A DNA stretch of 64,000 bases. It comes from M0108 sp937862735 (GTDB taxonomy: Bacteria > Pseudomonadota > Gammaproteobacteria > Chromatiales > Chromatiaceae). Below, one piece after another: positions 41,864 through 49,961 of the stretch. Below the pieces are notes generated by a model. That model worked only from the letters and a program-made list of their open reading frames with translations. It did no database searches and was not told the DNA's origin. The position numbers and the translations under genes were made by a program. The DNA is taken from contig CALMDH010000304.1 in the NCBI GenBank assembly GCA_937862735.1, positions 30,155 through 94,154 on the forward strand, written 5' to 3'. Within the stretch, counting starts at the first letter, position 1. Each line of letters starts with the position of its first letter.

Positions 41864-42229
41864 TCACCGGCCGGGTAATTGATCGAGTTGCGCGAAGATG
41901 CACTTCAGCGCGTCCTGGTTGTCGCCGGGGAGGAAGGTATTCAGGTTGGAGGCATAACCCTGACGATCGACACGCCCGAAATAGAGCTTGGAGGTCTGGT
42001 CGATAAAATAGATGTTCGCGTCGCCGGTCTCGACCTGGACCAGATAGTTCAGGGGCTGCCGGCCGAGCTCCCGCTGGCCGCAGGCCGCGACGAGCTGGTC
42101 GACGAAGGCCTCTTCGCCCCGGTCCTCGACCAGGGAATCAGGGGCGACCAGGGAGCCACCGCAACCGGCCATCGCCAGGAGGGTCAGCGGGGCCAGGACC
42201 TTGGCCAGGGTGCCGTTCGAGGGGGACAT
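41864..42229 (-). CDS. Small lipoprotein of unknown function
   Basis: The 121-residue product has a lipoprotein signal (LLAMAGC, cysteine C23). The mature part contains NYLVQVETGDANIYFIDQTSKLYFG in segments and ends with a cysteine-bearing helix. I recognise no family. An ATG at 42265 would lengthen the n-region by 12 residues. As the first gene of the operon, 28 bases before the 2-phosphoglycerate-kinase-like gene, it may supply a periplasmic or outer-membrane partner for the CHASE sensor. That is only an inference from order. Confidence 0.7.
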   Translation of the reverse strand: MSPSNGTLAKVLAPLTLLAMAGCGGSLVAPDSLVEDRGEEAFVDQLVAACGQRELGRQPLNYLVQVETGDANIYFIDQTSKLYFGRVDRQGYASNLNTFLPGDNQDALKCIFAQLDQLPGR

Positions 42230-42397
42230 GGCGGGGGGATCTCCACGCGGGTTGATGTTGGCCATCATTCTAGCAATCCCCAGCGTTGGAAGGGCTGGCA
42301 TTCCGGACGCCGCCGGCCTAATCTTGCCAGCGAGCCCGCGCCTCTTGGCCGCCGGGCCGGCCGTACTCGCGTTCCCTCGCCGTCCACCGGTGCCCCG

Positions 42398-42838
42398 ATG
42401 TCCAATCTGGTCAAACTGCTCTACGACATGGCCGCCCTCAAGGGCGATTATCAGCAACTGCACGATGAGCTCTTCGGACTTTCCCCGCGGCGGTTGCTGT
42501 TCCTGCTGCGCCCAAAGGCCCGCCAGGGGGTGGAAGGCCGCATCGGCCTCCTGGTCAGCCGTCTGGATGCCCTCGGGGAGGACATGCGGCGCCTGACCGC
42601 CGAGGACCTCGCCATCCGCCGGGGCCAGGAATTGCGCCAGGCCCTGGAGTCTTTCGCCCAGGCCCTGGGGGAGACCCTCAGACAACTGGAGATGCTGCGC
42701 GTTGCCGAAGCCCCTGCCGCCACCACGGCTGGGACCGTCTTGACCTCGGGCCGGGGTCCTCTCGCCGCCTATGACGATGCCCTGCAACATCAGCGGCAGT
42801 TGGGGGCGCGCCTCAACGAACTGATCGTCGACCTCTGA
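42398..42838 (+). CDS. Hypothetical helical protein
   Basis: The 146-residue product is mostly helical and charged (DMAALKGDYQQLHDELFGLS; QALESFAQALGETLRQLEML), with no signal peptide or membrane segment. I recognise no family. ATG 42398 is chosen because an upstream extension of the frame runs antisense through the lipoprotein gene. It diverges from the five-gene operon and lies 30 bases before the methyltransferase gene, so it is probably co-transcribed with it. Confidence 0.6.
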   Translation: MSNLVKLLYDMAALKGDYQQLHDELFGLSPRRLLFLLRPKARQGVEGRIGLLVSRLDALGEDMRRLTAEDLAIRRGQELRQALESFAQALGETLRQLEMLRVAEAPAATTAGTVLTSGRGPLAAYDDALQHQRQLGARLNELIVDL

Positions 42839-42868
42839 CTGCGACGGAATTCCGAGGAGGTTGCCACC

Positions 42869-43600
42869 ATGTCGCGCCAGTTCCTGCTCCTCGCCCTGCT
42901 GTGCCTGGTCATGACGCGGCCCCCCTGCGCCGACGAGTTCACCCGCCAGCGGGAGCAACTGATGACGGCGATCGCCGACCTGGCCACGGAGACGGCCAGT
43001 GAGACCGGCCGCCCGGCCTTCTCCCCCGCCGTCATGGCCGCCATGACCAAGGTGCCGCGCCACCGCTTCGTGCCCGCCGACCAGGTCCCTTACGCCTACG
43101 CCAACCGTCCCCTGGCCATTGGCCATGGCCAGACCATCTCCCAGCCTTACATCGTGGCCCTGATGACCGACCTCATCGACCCCCGGGCCGACCAGCATGT
43201 CCTGGAGATCGGTACCGGCTCCGGCTACCAGGCGGCGGTGTTGGCGGAACTGGTCGCCCAGGTCCATAGCATCGAGATCATCGCCCCCCTGGCCAAAGAG
43301 GCCGCCGCCCGACTCAAGGCACTGGGTTACGCCAACATCCAGACCCGCGCCGGTGACGGCTATTACGGCTGGGAGGAGGCCGGCCCCTTCGACGCCATCC
43401 TCGTCACCGCCGCCGCCAGTCATGTCCCCCCGCCCCTGATCCGCCAGCTCAAACCCGGCGGGCGGATGGTCATCCCCGTCGGCGCTCACTTCATGGCCCA
43501 GTACCTGCTGCTGGTGGAGAAGACCGCGGAGGGTCAGGTCAGTACCCGCCAGATCCTCCCCGTCAGTTTCGTGCCCCTGACCGGCGGCGGCAAGGACTGA
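42869..43600 (+). CDS. Protein-L-isoaspartate O-methyltransferase with signal peptide
   Basis: The enzyme family methylates isoaspartyl residues in aged proteins with S-adenosylmethionine. The 243-residue product has the fold's key parts: KVPRHRFVPAD, GHGQTISQPYIVALM, the SAM loop VLEIGTGSGYQAAVL and LKPGGRMVIPVG. Unusually it starts with a likely signal peptide (about 1-21, hydrophobic LLLALLCLVM, possible cleavage before DEF), which would place it in the periplasm, where no SAM is expected. ATG 42869 has GAGGAGG 8 bases upstream, supporting that start. A hairpin follows the stop. Confidence 0.88.
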   Translation: MSRQFLLLALLCLVMTRPPCADEFTRQREQLMTAIADLATETASETGRPAFSPAVMAAMTKVPRHRFVPADQVPYAYANRPLAIGHGQTISQPYIVALMTDLIDPRADQHVLEIGTGSGYQAAVLAELVAQVHSIEIIAPLAKEAAARLKALGYANIQTRAGDGYYGWEEAGPFDAILVTAAASHVPPPLIRQLKPGGRMVIPVGAHFMAQYLLLVEKTAEGQVSTRQILPVSFVPLTGGGKD

Positions 43601-43603
43601 AGG

Positions 43604-43624
43604 GGACGGGTGCACGCCCCGTCC
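43604..43624 (+). terminator. Stem-loop after the methyltransferase gene
   Basis: GGACGGG (43604-43610) pairs with CCCGTCC (43618-43624) across TGCACGC, starting 4 bases after the stop. There is no T-tract, so it is a probable but not certain terminator. Confidence 0.45.
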
Positions 43625-43702
43625 TGATACAAACCCACCCTGCCGCGCTCAAGCCCTGAAAGCGTTCAACAGCCCGCTCGTTGTTGCACCCAGCTCAGCG
43701 CC

Positions 43703-46162
43703 ATGACCGCCCAGCGCCCGCCCTACGCCGCCATCTTCCTGCTCTCGGCCGGGGTCCTGAGCTACGAGGTGCTGCTGATGCGGCTCTTCTCGATCATCCA
43801 GTGGCATCACTTCGCCTACATGATGATCAGCGTCGCCCTGCTCGGCTACGGGACGGCGGGGGCCCTGGTGACCCTGGCCCAGAGGCCCCTCAAGGCGCGC
43901 TTCGCGAGCGTCTTCACCCTCGCCGCCGGACTCTTTGGCCTGACCGCCCTGCTGGCCTTCCTCGCCGCCCAGCGGGTCGGCTTCAATGCCCTGGAGATCC
44001 TCTGGGACCCGCGCCAGCCGGCCCGGCTGGGGTTGATCTACGGCCTGCTGCTCGTCCCCTTTCTGTGCGCCGCCACCGCCCTGTGCCTGAGCTTCACCCG
44101 CTTCCCGGACCGCATTCCCCGTCTCTACGCCGCCGACATCCTCGGCGCCGCCGCCGGCGGGCTCGGGGCCGTCGGCCTGCTGCTGCTCTTGCCGCCGGCC
44201 ACCGCCCTGCGCGGCAGCGCGGCCCTGGGGCTGGTCGCCGGGGCCCTGGTGGCCTGGCGTCCCGGCCGGCGCGGCGCCGCCGTGGCCCTGGCGCTGGTGG
44301 CCGGGGCCGTGCTCGCCCTGCCGCCGGCCTGGACCGTCCTTCAGCCCTCCCCCTACAAGGAACTGTCCCAGACCCTCCGCATCACCGGCACCCGGGTCCT
44401 GGCGGAGGTCTCCAGCCCCTTGGGGGTCGTGACCGCCGTGGCCAGCCCCCAGGTGCCCTTTCGCCACGCCCCGGGCCTGAGCCTGCTGGCGACCGCCGAA
44501 CCACCACCCCAGATCGCCCTCTTCACCGACGGCGACGGCCTGACCGCCATCAACCGCTTCGACGGCGACTGGGCCGCCCAGGGCTACCTGGACTTCCTCA
44601 CCTCCGCCCTGCCCTACCACCTGCTCCAGGAACCCGCGGTGCTGGTCCTGGGCGCGGGGGGCGGCACGGATGTGCTCCAGGCCCTGGCCCTGGGGGCGCG
44701 GACGGTGGACGCCGTGGAGCTCAACCCCCAGGTGGTGGCCCTGGTGCAGGAGACCTTCGGCGACTACTCCGGCCGGCCCTACAGCCTCCCCGGGGTGCGC
44801 CCGCACCTGGCCGAGGCCCGGGGGTTCGTCGAGGGGCATGCCCAGCGCTACGACCTCATCCAGGTCGCCCTCCTCGACGCCTTCTCGACCGCCGCCGCCG
44901 GCCTGCACGGCCTGGCGGAGACCTATCTCTACACGACGGAGGCCCTAGGGGCCTATCTGGATCACCTGACACCTGGCGGCTTGCTGGCCATCACCCGCTG
45001 GGTGACCCTGCCGCCCCGGGACCCCCTCAAGCTCTTCGCCACGGCGATAGCGGCCCTGGAGGCCCGGGGCATCCGGGACCCCGGCGCGCACCTGGTGATG
45101 ATCCGCGGCTGGAAGACGGCGACCCTGCTGGTCAAGACCACCCCCTTCACCCCCGCGGAACTGGCCGCGGCGGCGGCCTTCCGCGAGGCCCGCGCCTTCG
45201 ACCTGGTCTGGCAGCCGGGCATGGACGCGGCGGAGGCCAACCGCTTCAACCGCCTCGACCGGCCCTGGTTTTACGATGGGGCGGCGGCCCTGCTGTCCGC
45301 GGATCGCCAGGACTTCCTCGACCGCTACAAATTCCGGATCGACCCGGCCCGCGATGACCGGCCCTACTTTTTCCACTTCTTCCGCTGGGACAGCCTGGGG
45401 GAGATCCTCGGCCTCAAGGCCCGGGGCGGCCTCTCGCTCCTGGAATGGGGCTATCCGGTTTTGGTCGCCACCCTGACCCAGGCCCTGGTCTTCGGCGCCC
45501 TGCTCACCCTGCTACCCCTCTGGCTCTTTCTGCGGCGCAGCCCGGCCGACGCTCCCGCTGCCGCTCATCCCGCCCCCCACCGGGAATCAATCCCGGGGCC
45601 AGCACCCGGCGCCGGACGGGTCCTGATCTATTTTACTGCCCTGGGCCTGGCCTTCATGTTGGTGGAGATCGCCTTCATCCAGAAGTTCATCCTCTTCCTC
45701 AGCCACCCGGTCTACGCCGTCTCCCTGGTCCTGACCAGCTTCCTGCTCTGCGCCGGCCTGGGTAGCCACCTCGGCAACCGCTTGCAGTCTCGGGTGGGGT
45801 CGCGGCGGGCGGTGCGGCTGGCGACCCTGGCCATCGGGGGGCTGACGTTGACCTACGTCCTCACCCTGCCCGCCGTCTTTCAACCCCTGATGGGGCTGGC
45901 GATCGGCACCAAGATGACCCTGGCCGCGGCGCTGATCGCCCCCCTGGGCCTGGCCATGGGCCTGCCCTTCCCCCTGGGTCTGGCCAGCCTCGGCGCCCAC
46001 CGCCCGGCCCTGGTACCCTGGGCTTGGGCGGTGAACGGCTTCGCCTCGGTGGTGGCCGCGGTCCTGGCCACGGTGCTGGCCATCCACTGGGGTTTCACGG
46101 TGGTGGTGATCCTGGCCGCCACCCTTTATCTGCTCGCCGCCGCCACCTTTCCCGGCGACTAA
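43703..46162 (+). CDS. Polytopic spermidine-synthase-like methyltransferase-fold protein
   Basis: The 819-residue product has about seven N-terminal membrane helices (about 8-225; FLLSAGVLSYEVLLMRLFS). A soluble Rossmann domain like spermidine synthase follows (about 235-560), with the nucleotide loop VLVLGAGGGTDVLQAL near 314 and VDAVELNPQVV. Further membrane helices close it (about 590-819; LGLAFMLVEIAFIQKFILFL). Such fused proteins are common in bacteria, but their reaction is unproven. The domain may bind decarboxylated SAM or SAM. It is not preceded by a clear ribosome site. The polyamine importer nearby gives only loose context. Confidence 0.8.
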   Translation: MTAQRPPYAAIFLLSAGVLSYEVLLMRLFSIIQWHHFAYMMISVALLGYGTAGALVTLAQRPLKARFASVFTLAAGLFGLTALLAFLAAQRVGFNALEILWDPRQPARLGLIYGLLLVPFLCAATALCLSFTRFPDRIPRLYAADILGAAAGGLGAVGLLLLLPPATALRGSAALGLVAGALVAWRPGRRGAAVALALVAGAVLALPPAWTVLQPSPYKELSQTLRITGTRVLAEVSSPLGVVTAVASPQVPFRHAPGLSLLATAEPPPQIALFTDGDGLTAINRFDGDWAAQGYLDFLTSALPYHLLQEPAVLVLGAGGGTDVLQALALGARTVDAVELNPQVVALVQETFGDYSGRPYSLPGVRPHLAEARGFVEGHAQRYDLIQVALLDAFSTAAAGLHGLAETYLYTTEALGAYLDHLTPGGLLAITRWVTLPPRDPLKLFATAIAALEARGIRDPGAHLVMIRGWKTATLLVKTTPFTPAELAAAAAFREARAFDLVWQPGMDAAEANRFNRLDRPWFYDGAAALLSADRQDFLDRYKFRIDPARDDRPYFFHFFRWDSLGEILGLKARGGLSLLEWGYPVLVATLTQALVFGALLTLLPLWLFLRRSPADAPAAAHPAPHRESIPGPAPGAGRVLIYFTALGLAFMLVEIAFIQKFILFLSHPVYAVSLVLTSFLLCAGLGSHLGNRLQSRVGSRRAVRLATLAIGGLTLTYVLTLPAVFQPLMGLAIGTKMTLAAALIAPLGLAMGLPFPLGLASLGAHRPALVPWAWAVNGFASVVAAVLATVLAIHWGFTVVVILAATLYLLAAATFPGD

Positions 46163-46212
46163 CCGAGCAAACCAACGGCGAGGATCGCGCCAGCGGAACC
46201 CGTGGCGACTGG

Positions 46213-46737
46213 CTATTCCACTCCAAAGACCTCGGCGCAGCGCGACAGGCTCAAGCCAGCCCCATCGGTATCCTGGGTCACGCGCAGGGCCGTGATGGTG
46301 CCCTGGGGATTCACGGTGATCTGCGCCTCGCAGAAGAGGGAGACATCCCGCGGCGGCGAGACCATCACCTGCTGGGGGATGCTGATGCCCGAGCTGAAGC
46401 TTTTCGTCTTGGTTTCGGTGACCGTCTGTCCTGGAGCGGGGTGCGAGACGTGCGTGGTCGTCTTGGTCGAGGTGCTCCCTAGGCCAGCCCCTGGGGGGTT
46501 GATGGTCTGATACTGGGCGGGAAGATGGTAGACAGTCTGACCACCGCGCCAGGTGTAGAGGGTATTGCCGTTATGCAAGGGGAAGGACGACTGGGGCGTA
46601 CCGTAACTGCTGAAAAAAGCATCGCTCGACTGACCGATGAAGCGTGAGGCCATGGCCCGTTCCGCCTCCTGGGTGGTGACGCAGCCGGCCGTGAGAGCCA
46701 GCGCGGCCAGGGTGGCAATAACCTTGCTTGAAGACAT
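46213..46737 (-). CDS. Small lipoprotein, SmpA/OmlA-like
   Basis: The 174-residue product has a lipoprotein signal (LTAGC, cysteine C19). An early segment, FIGQSSDAFFSSYGTPQSSF, followed by LYTWRGGQTVYHLP, resembles the short repeat-like fold of SmpA/OmlA envelope proteins. A threonine-rich middle and a cysteine-containing C-terminal part (LFCEAQITVNPQGTI) follow. ATG 46737 has GGGAG 8 bases upstream; ATG 46752 would add five residues. It converges with the spermidine-synthase-like gene. Confidence 0.7.
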   Translation of the reverse strand: MSSSKVIATLAALALTAGCVTTQEAERAMASRFIGQSSDAFFSSYGTPQSSFPLHNGNTLYTWRGGQTVYHLPAQYQTINPPGAGLGSTSTKTTTHVSHPAPGQTVTETKTKSFSSGISIPQQVMVSPPRDVSLFCEAQITVNPQGTITALRVTQDTDGAGLSLSRCAEVFGVE

Positions 46738-46811
46738 GAAGCGTACTCCCATGATTGCGATTGAGCCCCGGGCGTTAGCGCCCCTCTGAGGACGGCGAAC
46801 AACCGCGGGGA

Positions 46812-46826
46812 CCTGTCCATGACAGG
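46812..46826. promoter_or_regulatory. Palindrome in a divergent intergenic region
   Basis: CCTGTC and GACAGG are perfect inverted copies separated by CAT. They lie just upstream of a TAGAAT box (46834-46839), between two divergent exported-protein genes. It could be an operator; no regulator is identified. Confidence 0.3.
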
Positions 46827-46967
46827 CGTCGACTAGAATAAAGGCAAAGGCCAGACTTGTTGAGGAGAGGTCTTGCCCGTGGCGAACTGAGGGTAATACA
46901 GGTCCTACCCCTTGTGTCCGGCCTTGGCCGTCGTCCTCAACGCAATCTCTTCCCTTGGAGGTCCCTG

Positions 46968-47633
46968 ATGACAAAGTTCGTCAAGCGATTGCCCCCCAGG
47001 CTCGGGGTACGATGGTCCTGCAGCCTGAAGGTCAATCTGGCTGGCCACCTGCCCGGTTTGCTGATGGTGGCCCTGTGCCTTTCCCTCGCCAGCCTGCCAA
47101 CAACGGCCGGCGAGCCCTGGAAGGCGCCATTGGCGGGGGGCGGGCAGGTACAGATCGACCCCCGCACCCATCAACCCATTTTCAGCCGGGACGGCCGCCA
47201 GACCCAGCTCTGGGACGGCGTGCATCGTCTGGAGGACGGCTCCGTGATCCTGGTACAGGAAGGGCGCGTGGTGCCGAGGCAGGATATGCTCAATCCGCCC
47301 GCGGTGACCAAAGAGGCGGAGGGCACCGCCACCCCCGACTCATCCGTGACGAGTCCCGCCACATCCATCGCCCCCGCCAACTCGCTGCAGGCGGGCCCCC
47401 TTGCGGGAACACCGCCCTGCGAGCAACTGGTCCAAAAGGTCTGCGGCCAGGTGATCGCATGCTGGGAGAAACCCGCCTGCACCCTGGCGCGCCAGCTTCG
47501 TTCGCTGGATCATGATGAAATGCTTGCCGGTTTCAACCCAGCTCAGGGCACTCAGACCGGCAAGCAGTGCCTGGAGGCCCTGAGCAATGGTATTTTTGCG
47601 CCCTGTCCCGCTCCCCCCCCGCCGCCGCAATAA
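46968..47633 (+). CDS. Hypothetical exported protein
   Basis: The 221-residue product has a long basic n-region and a hydrophobic stretch (about 28-46, LPGLLMVALCLSLASLPTT), then a probable cleavage near TAGEPWK. The mature part has a short beta-rich segment (QVQIDPRTHQPIFSRDG, GSVILVQEGRVVP), a low-complexity linker, and a C-terminal domain with four cysteines that may form disulfides. It ends in a proline run. ATG 46968 has GGAGG 6 bases upstream. I recognise no family. Confidence 0.65.
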   Translation: MTKFVKRLPPRLGVRWSCSLKVNLAGHLPGLLMVALCLSLASLPTTAGEPWKAPLAGGGQVQIDPRTHQPIFSRDGRQTQLWDGVHRLEDGSVILVQEGRVVPRQDMLNPPAVTKEAEGTATPDSSVTSPATSIAPANSLQAGPLAGTPPCEQLVQKVCGQVIACWEKPACTLARQLRSLDHDEMLAGFNPAQGTQTGKQCLEALSNGIFAPCPAPPPPPQ

Positions 47634-47680
47634 GCCTAACCAACAACCGTGCCGGCGAACCGCTTGCATGCTACCGCCAA

Positions 47681-47701
47681 TCCACCACTAAAGCTGGTGG
47701 A
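47681..47701 (+). terminator. Stem-loop between the exported protein and Uma2 genes
   Basis: TCCACCA (47681-47687) pairs with TGGTGGA (47695-47701) across seven bases, 48 bases after the upstream stop. No T-tract follows. It may separate the two transcripts. Confidence 0.35.
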
Positions 47702-47838
47702 CGGTTGGATCGTGGCTGAGAGCTTGATCTCCATCGCCCTTCCTACCGGCTAAAATAACGTTCGCTCCGAGGTCCCCTGAGGTCCCTTCCAGGCACCAGC
47801 GTCCTCGTATTTCCCATCCCACTCCGCGGAGCAGCCCC

Positions 47839-48408
47839 ATGAATCTCCCCGCCCAGAGGTTGCCGATCAGCGTCGATGACTATCTTCGCGGCGAACAGGA
47901 AAGCACGATCCGCCATGAATACATTGCCGGTCAGGTTTACGCGATGTCCGGGGCGGGGGAGTCGCATAACCGCATCGCCGGCAATCTCTTCTTCCACTTG
48001 CGGGCAGCCACTCGCGGTACGCCCTGCGGGGTGTTCATCAGCGACATGAAGGTACGGGTGGCAGCACATGAGACCTTCTACTACCCCGACGTGATGCTCA
48101 CCTGCGATCCGACGGACAGGGAGCCCCTGTACAAAACCGCGCCCTGCCTCATCGCCGAGGTCCTCTCCCCGTCGACCGAAGTGACCGACCGGCGTGAGAA
48201 GTTGCTCGCCTATCGGTCATTGCCAAGCCTGAGTTACTACCTTCTACTGGCTCAGGACCGGCAACTGGTGGAAGTCTACCGTCGGGAAGCCGATGGCGGC
48301 TGGCTTCATGAGATCAAGGATGGCGGGGTCCTGACCTTTGTCTGCGGCGGACTGGATCTCCGGGTGACGCTCGCCGATCTCTACGAGGATGTGGTTTGGC
48401 CCACCTGA
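47839..48408 (+). CDS. Uma2-family (PD-(D/E)XK) putative endonuclease
   Basis: The 189-residue product fits Uma2 (DUF820): YLRGEQESTIRHEYIAGQVYAMSGA near the start, SDMKVRV, FYYPDVMLTC and LIAEVLSPSTEVTDRREKLLAYRSL. These contain the acidic and lysine residues of the PD-(D/E)XK nuclease fold. The role of these proteins is largely unproven; they are numerous in cyanobacteria and other genomes with many mobile elements. GGAG lies 7 bases upstream of ATG 47839. A gene remnant follows. Confidence 0.85.
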   Translation: MNLPAQRLPISVDDYLRGEQESTIRHEYIAGQVYAMSGAGESHNRIAGNLFFHLRAATRGTPCGVFISDMKVRVAAHETFYYPDVMLTCDPTDREPLYKTAPCLIAEVLSPSTEVTDRREKLLAYRSLPSLSYYLLLAQDRQLVEVYRREADGGWLHEIKDGGVLTFVCGGLDLRVTLADLYEDVVWPT

Positions 48409-48438
48409 TGTCCGAACTAGCCGCACCCCTCCCCCGGT

Positions 48439-48633
48439 GAGCTTGGGACGCTCACGCAAGGCAACTGGATCACCCCGGATCGGGTCCAGTGCCAGAACTA
48501 CCTGACACGGCTATCGAGCTTCGATGTCAAGGACAGCGCAAGTGACGCCCTGCTGTTTCAGACTGGCTATCCGGCCAGCCATGAAAACGAAGCGCCCCGG
48601 TGGGCCCTGGGCAAGTCCATGGGGTATGCCTAA
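48439..48633 (+). pseudogene. Remnant of an AAA-ATPase-like/PD-(D/E)XK gene
   Basis: A start-less frame from 48439 to the stop at 48633 encodes about 64 residues, including LSSFDVKDSASDALLFQTGYPAS. The LLFQTGY motif with a preceding SSFDV resembles the middle of AAA-ATPase-like proteins with a PD-(D/E)XK nuclease tail. No upstream or downstream domain remains. It looks like a decayed fragment between Uma2 and the convergent carboxypeptidase gene. Confidence 0.4.
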
Positions 48634-48672
48634 CTTACCCGGCTGGCCTGAGGCAGCCTAAGCAGTCGCCCT

Positions 48673-49842
48673 TCAGGCCAGGGTCTGGTCGATTCGCCAC
48701 TCCCCGAGGCCAAAGCGCAAGCTGGCGAGGGCACCATTGATCAGCATGAGCTGCGGCGGTAGATGGCCGATGTCGAGGTCGTAAAGGACGGGGATGTCCA
48801 GGTCGCCCAAGGCGTTGAGGAGGGCATCGCGCTGGGAGAAGCCCTCGACGGACTCCGCGGCCGTACGACCGATGAGGACGGCATTGGCGGCATCGAACCA
48901 GCCGGCTAGGCGGAGGTGATGGAGGGCCCGGCAATACTGGGCGGTGTTGTAGTCGCAGTTGTCGAGATAAACCAGCAGCCCCTCATGGGCATGGGTGCTG
49001 GCGAAGCGCCGAAGGTCCCCATAGGCCGAGCCGGCCAGCATGCCGATCACATCCAGGGTGCCGCCGATCAGCCGCCCGCTCACTTCCAGGTGATAGGCGG
49101 GCTGATCCTCATGGCCCAGGCACTGCCAGCGCACCAGGGCGGTGCGGTCGAACTGGGTGGTGTCGGGGGGGAGTTGCGCCCAATCGCTGTCATGGGGTTG
49201 ATAGAGGTCGGCGGCCCGCTGGGAGAAGGTCGCACCAGACTCCAGGGTCACGACCTCCTGCCAATAAGCCAGGCCGGGGGCCGTGGGGTTGATGGGGCAT
49301 TCCCAGAGATTGGTGCCGGAGAGGGTGGCGATACCGGTGAGGAGGGTGTAGGGGAGCATGAAGGTGCTCAGGTCCGAGTAGCCGATGACCCACTTGGGCG
49401 GGGCCTGGGCCAGGGCCTCAAAGTCCAGCAAGGGCAGGATGTCGATCAGGAGTTCCCCACCGTCGGGCGGGAAGACCGCGGCGATGGCGGGGTCGAGCAG
49501 CATGCGTTGCAGTTCCGCCGCCCGTTCCGCCGCCGGGGCGCTAAGGAGGCCCTCGCCCCAGAGGCAGTTCCCTTCCCGGTAGCGATAGCCCAGGGCGCCG
49601 AGGGTGTCGTAGGCAAAGCCCATGCGTGGCCCCAGCGCGGCCTTGACCCCGGCCGTGGGGGAGGTGATGCCCATCAGATCCCCCGGCCGGAGCGCCGGTG
49701 GAAAGCGGATCGGCGTGGCCGTGATGGCGTGGGATTGGTTGCCGCAGCCGGTCAGGCTAGCGCCCAGACCGAGGGCTCCCGTGGCCCCTCCCAAGGTGGT
49801 CAGACCCGCCAGGTGAAGAAATTGCCTTCTATCCAGCGTCAT
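48673..49842 (-). CDS. S66-family LD-carboxypeptidase with Tat/lipoprotein signal
   Basis: S66 peptidases trim murein peptides (LdcA) or inactivate microcin C-type peptides (MccF). The 389-residue product has a twin-arginine start (DRRQFLHLAG) and a lipobox-like LTGC at about 30-33, suggesting Tat export and lipid anchoring. The catalytic serine is in VIGYSDLSTF; GHLPPQ near the C-terminus fits the histidine of the triad. GGAG lies just upstream of the ATG. Cytoplasmic S66 enzymes lack such signals, so this is an envelope version. Confidence 0.85.
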   Translation of the reverse strand: MTLDRRQFLHLAGLTTLGGATGALGLGASLTGCGNQSHAITATPIRFPPALRPGDLMGITSPTAGVKAALGPRMGFAYDTLGALGYRYREGNCLWGEGLLSAPAAERAAELQRMLLDPAIAAVFPPDGGELLIDILPLLDFEALAQAPPKWVIGYSDLSTFMLPYTLLTGIATLSGTNLWECPINPTAPGLAYWQEVVTLESGATFSQRAADLYQPHDSDWAQLPPDTTQFDRTALVRWQCLGHEDQPAYHLEVSGRLIGGTLDVIGMLAGSAYGDLRRFASTHAHEGLLVYLDNCDYNTAQYCRALHHLRLAGWFDAANAVLIGRTAAESVEGFSQRDALLNALGDLDIPVLYDLDIGHLPPQLMLINGALASLRFGLGEWRIDQTLA

Positions 49843-49961
49843 CCATCAACTCCAAGGCAATGAGGTCAGCGCCACGTTCAGCGTGGGACATGAGCAACCA
49901 CCGCCCCCCAGCTCAGATTTCGATCAACGAACCCCAACCACCAGCCCGAAGAAGCCTCACC
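49843..49961. other. Short gap between potI and the carboxypeptidase gene
   Basis: This 119-base stretch has no gene. It contains the carboxypeptidase ribosome site on the minus strand and no clear terminator for the pot operon. Confidence 0.3.

Noticed and set aside
43681..45357. A 558-codon frame overlapping the spermidine-synthase-like gene on the same strand
   Set aside because: The product is arginine-, glycine- and proline-rich and the alternative frame encodes a coherent membrane enzyme.
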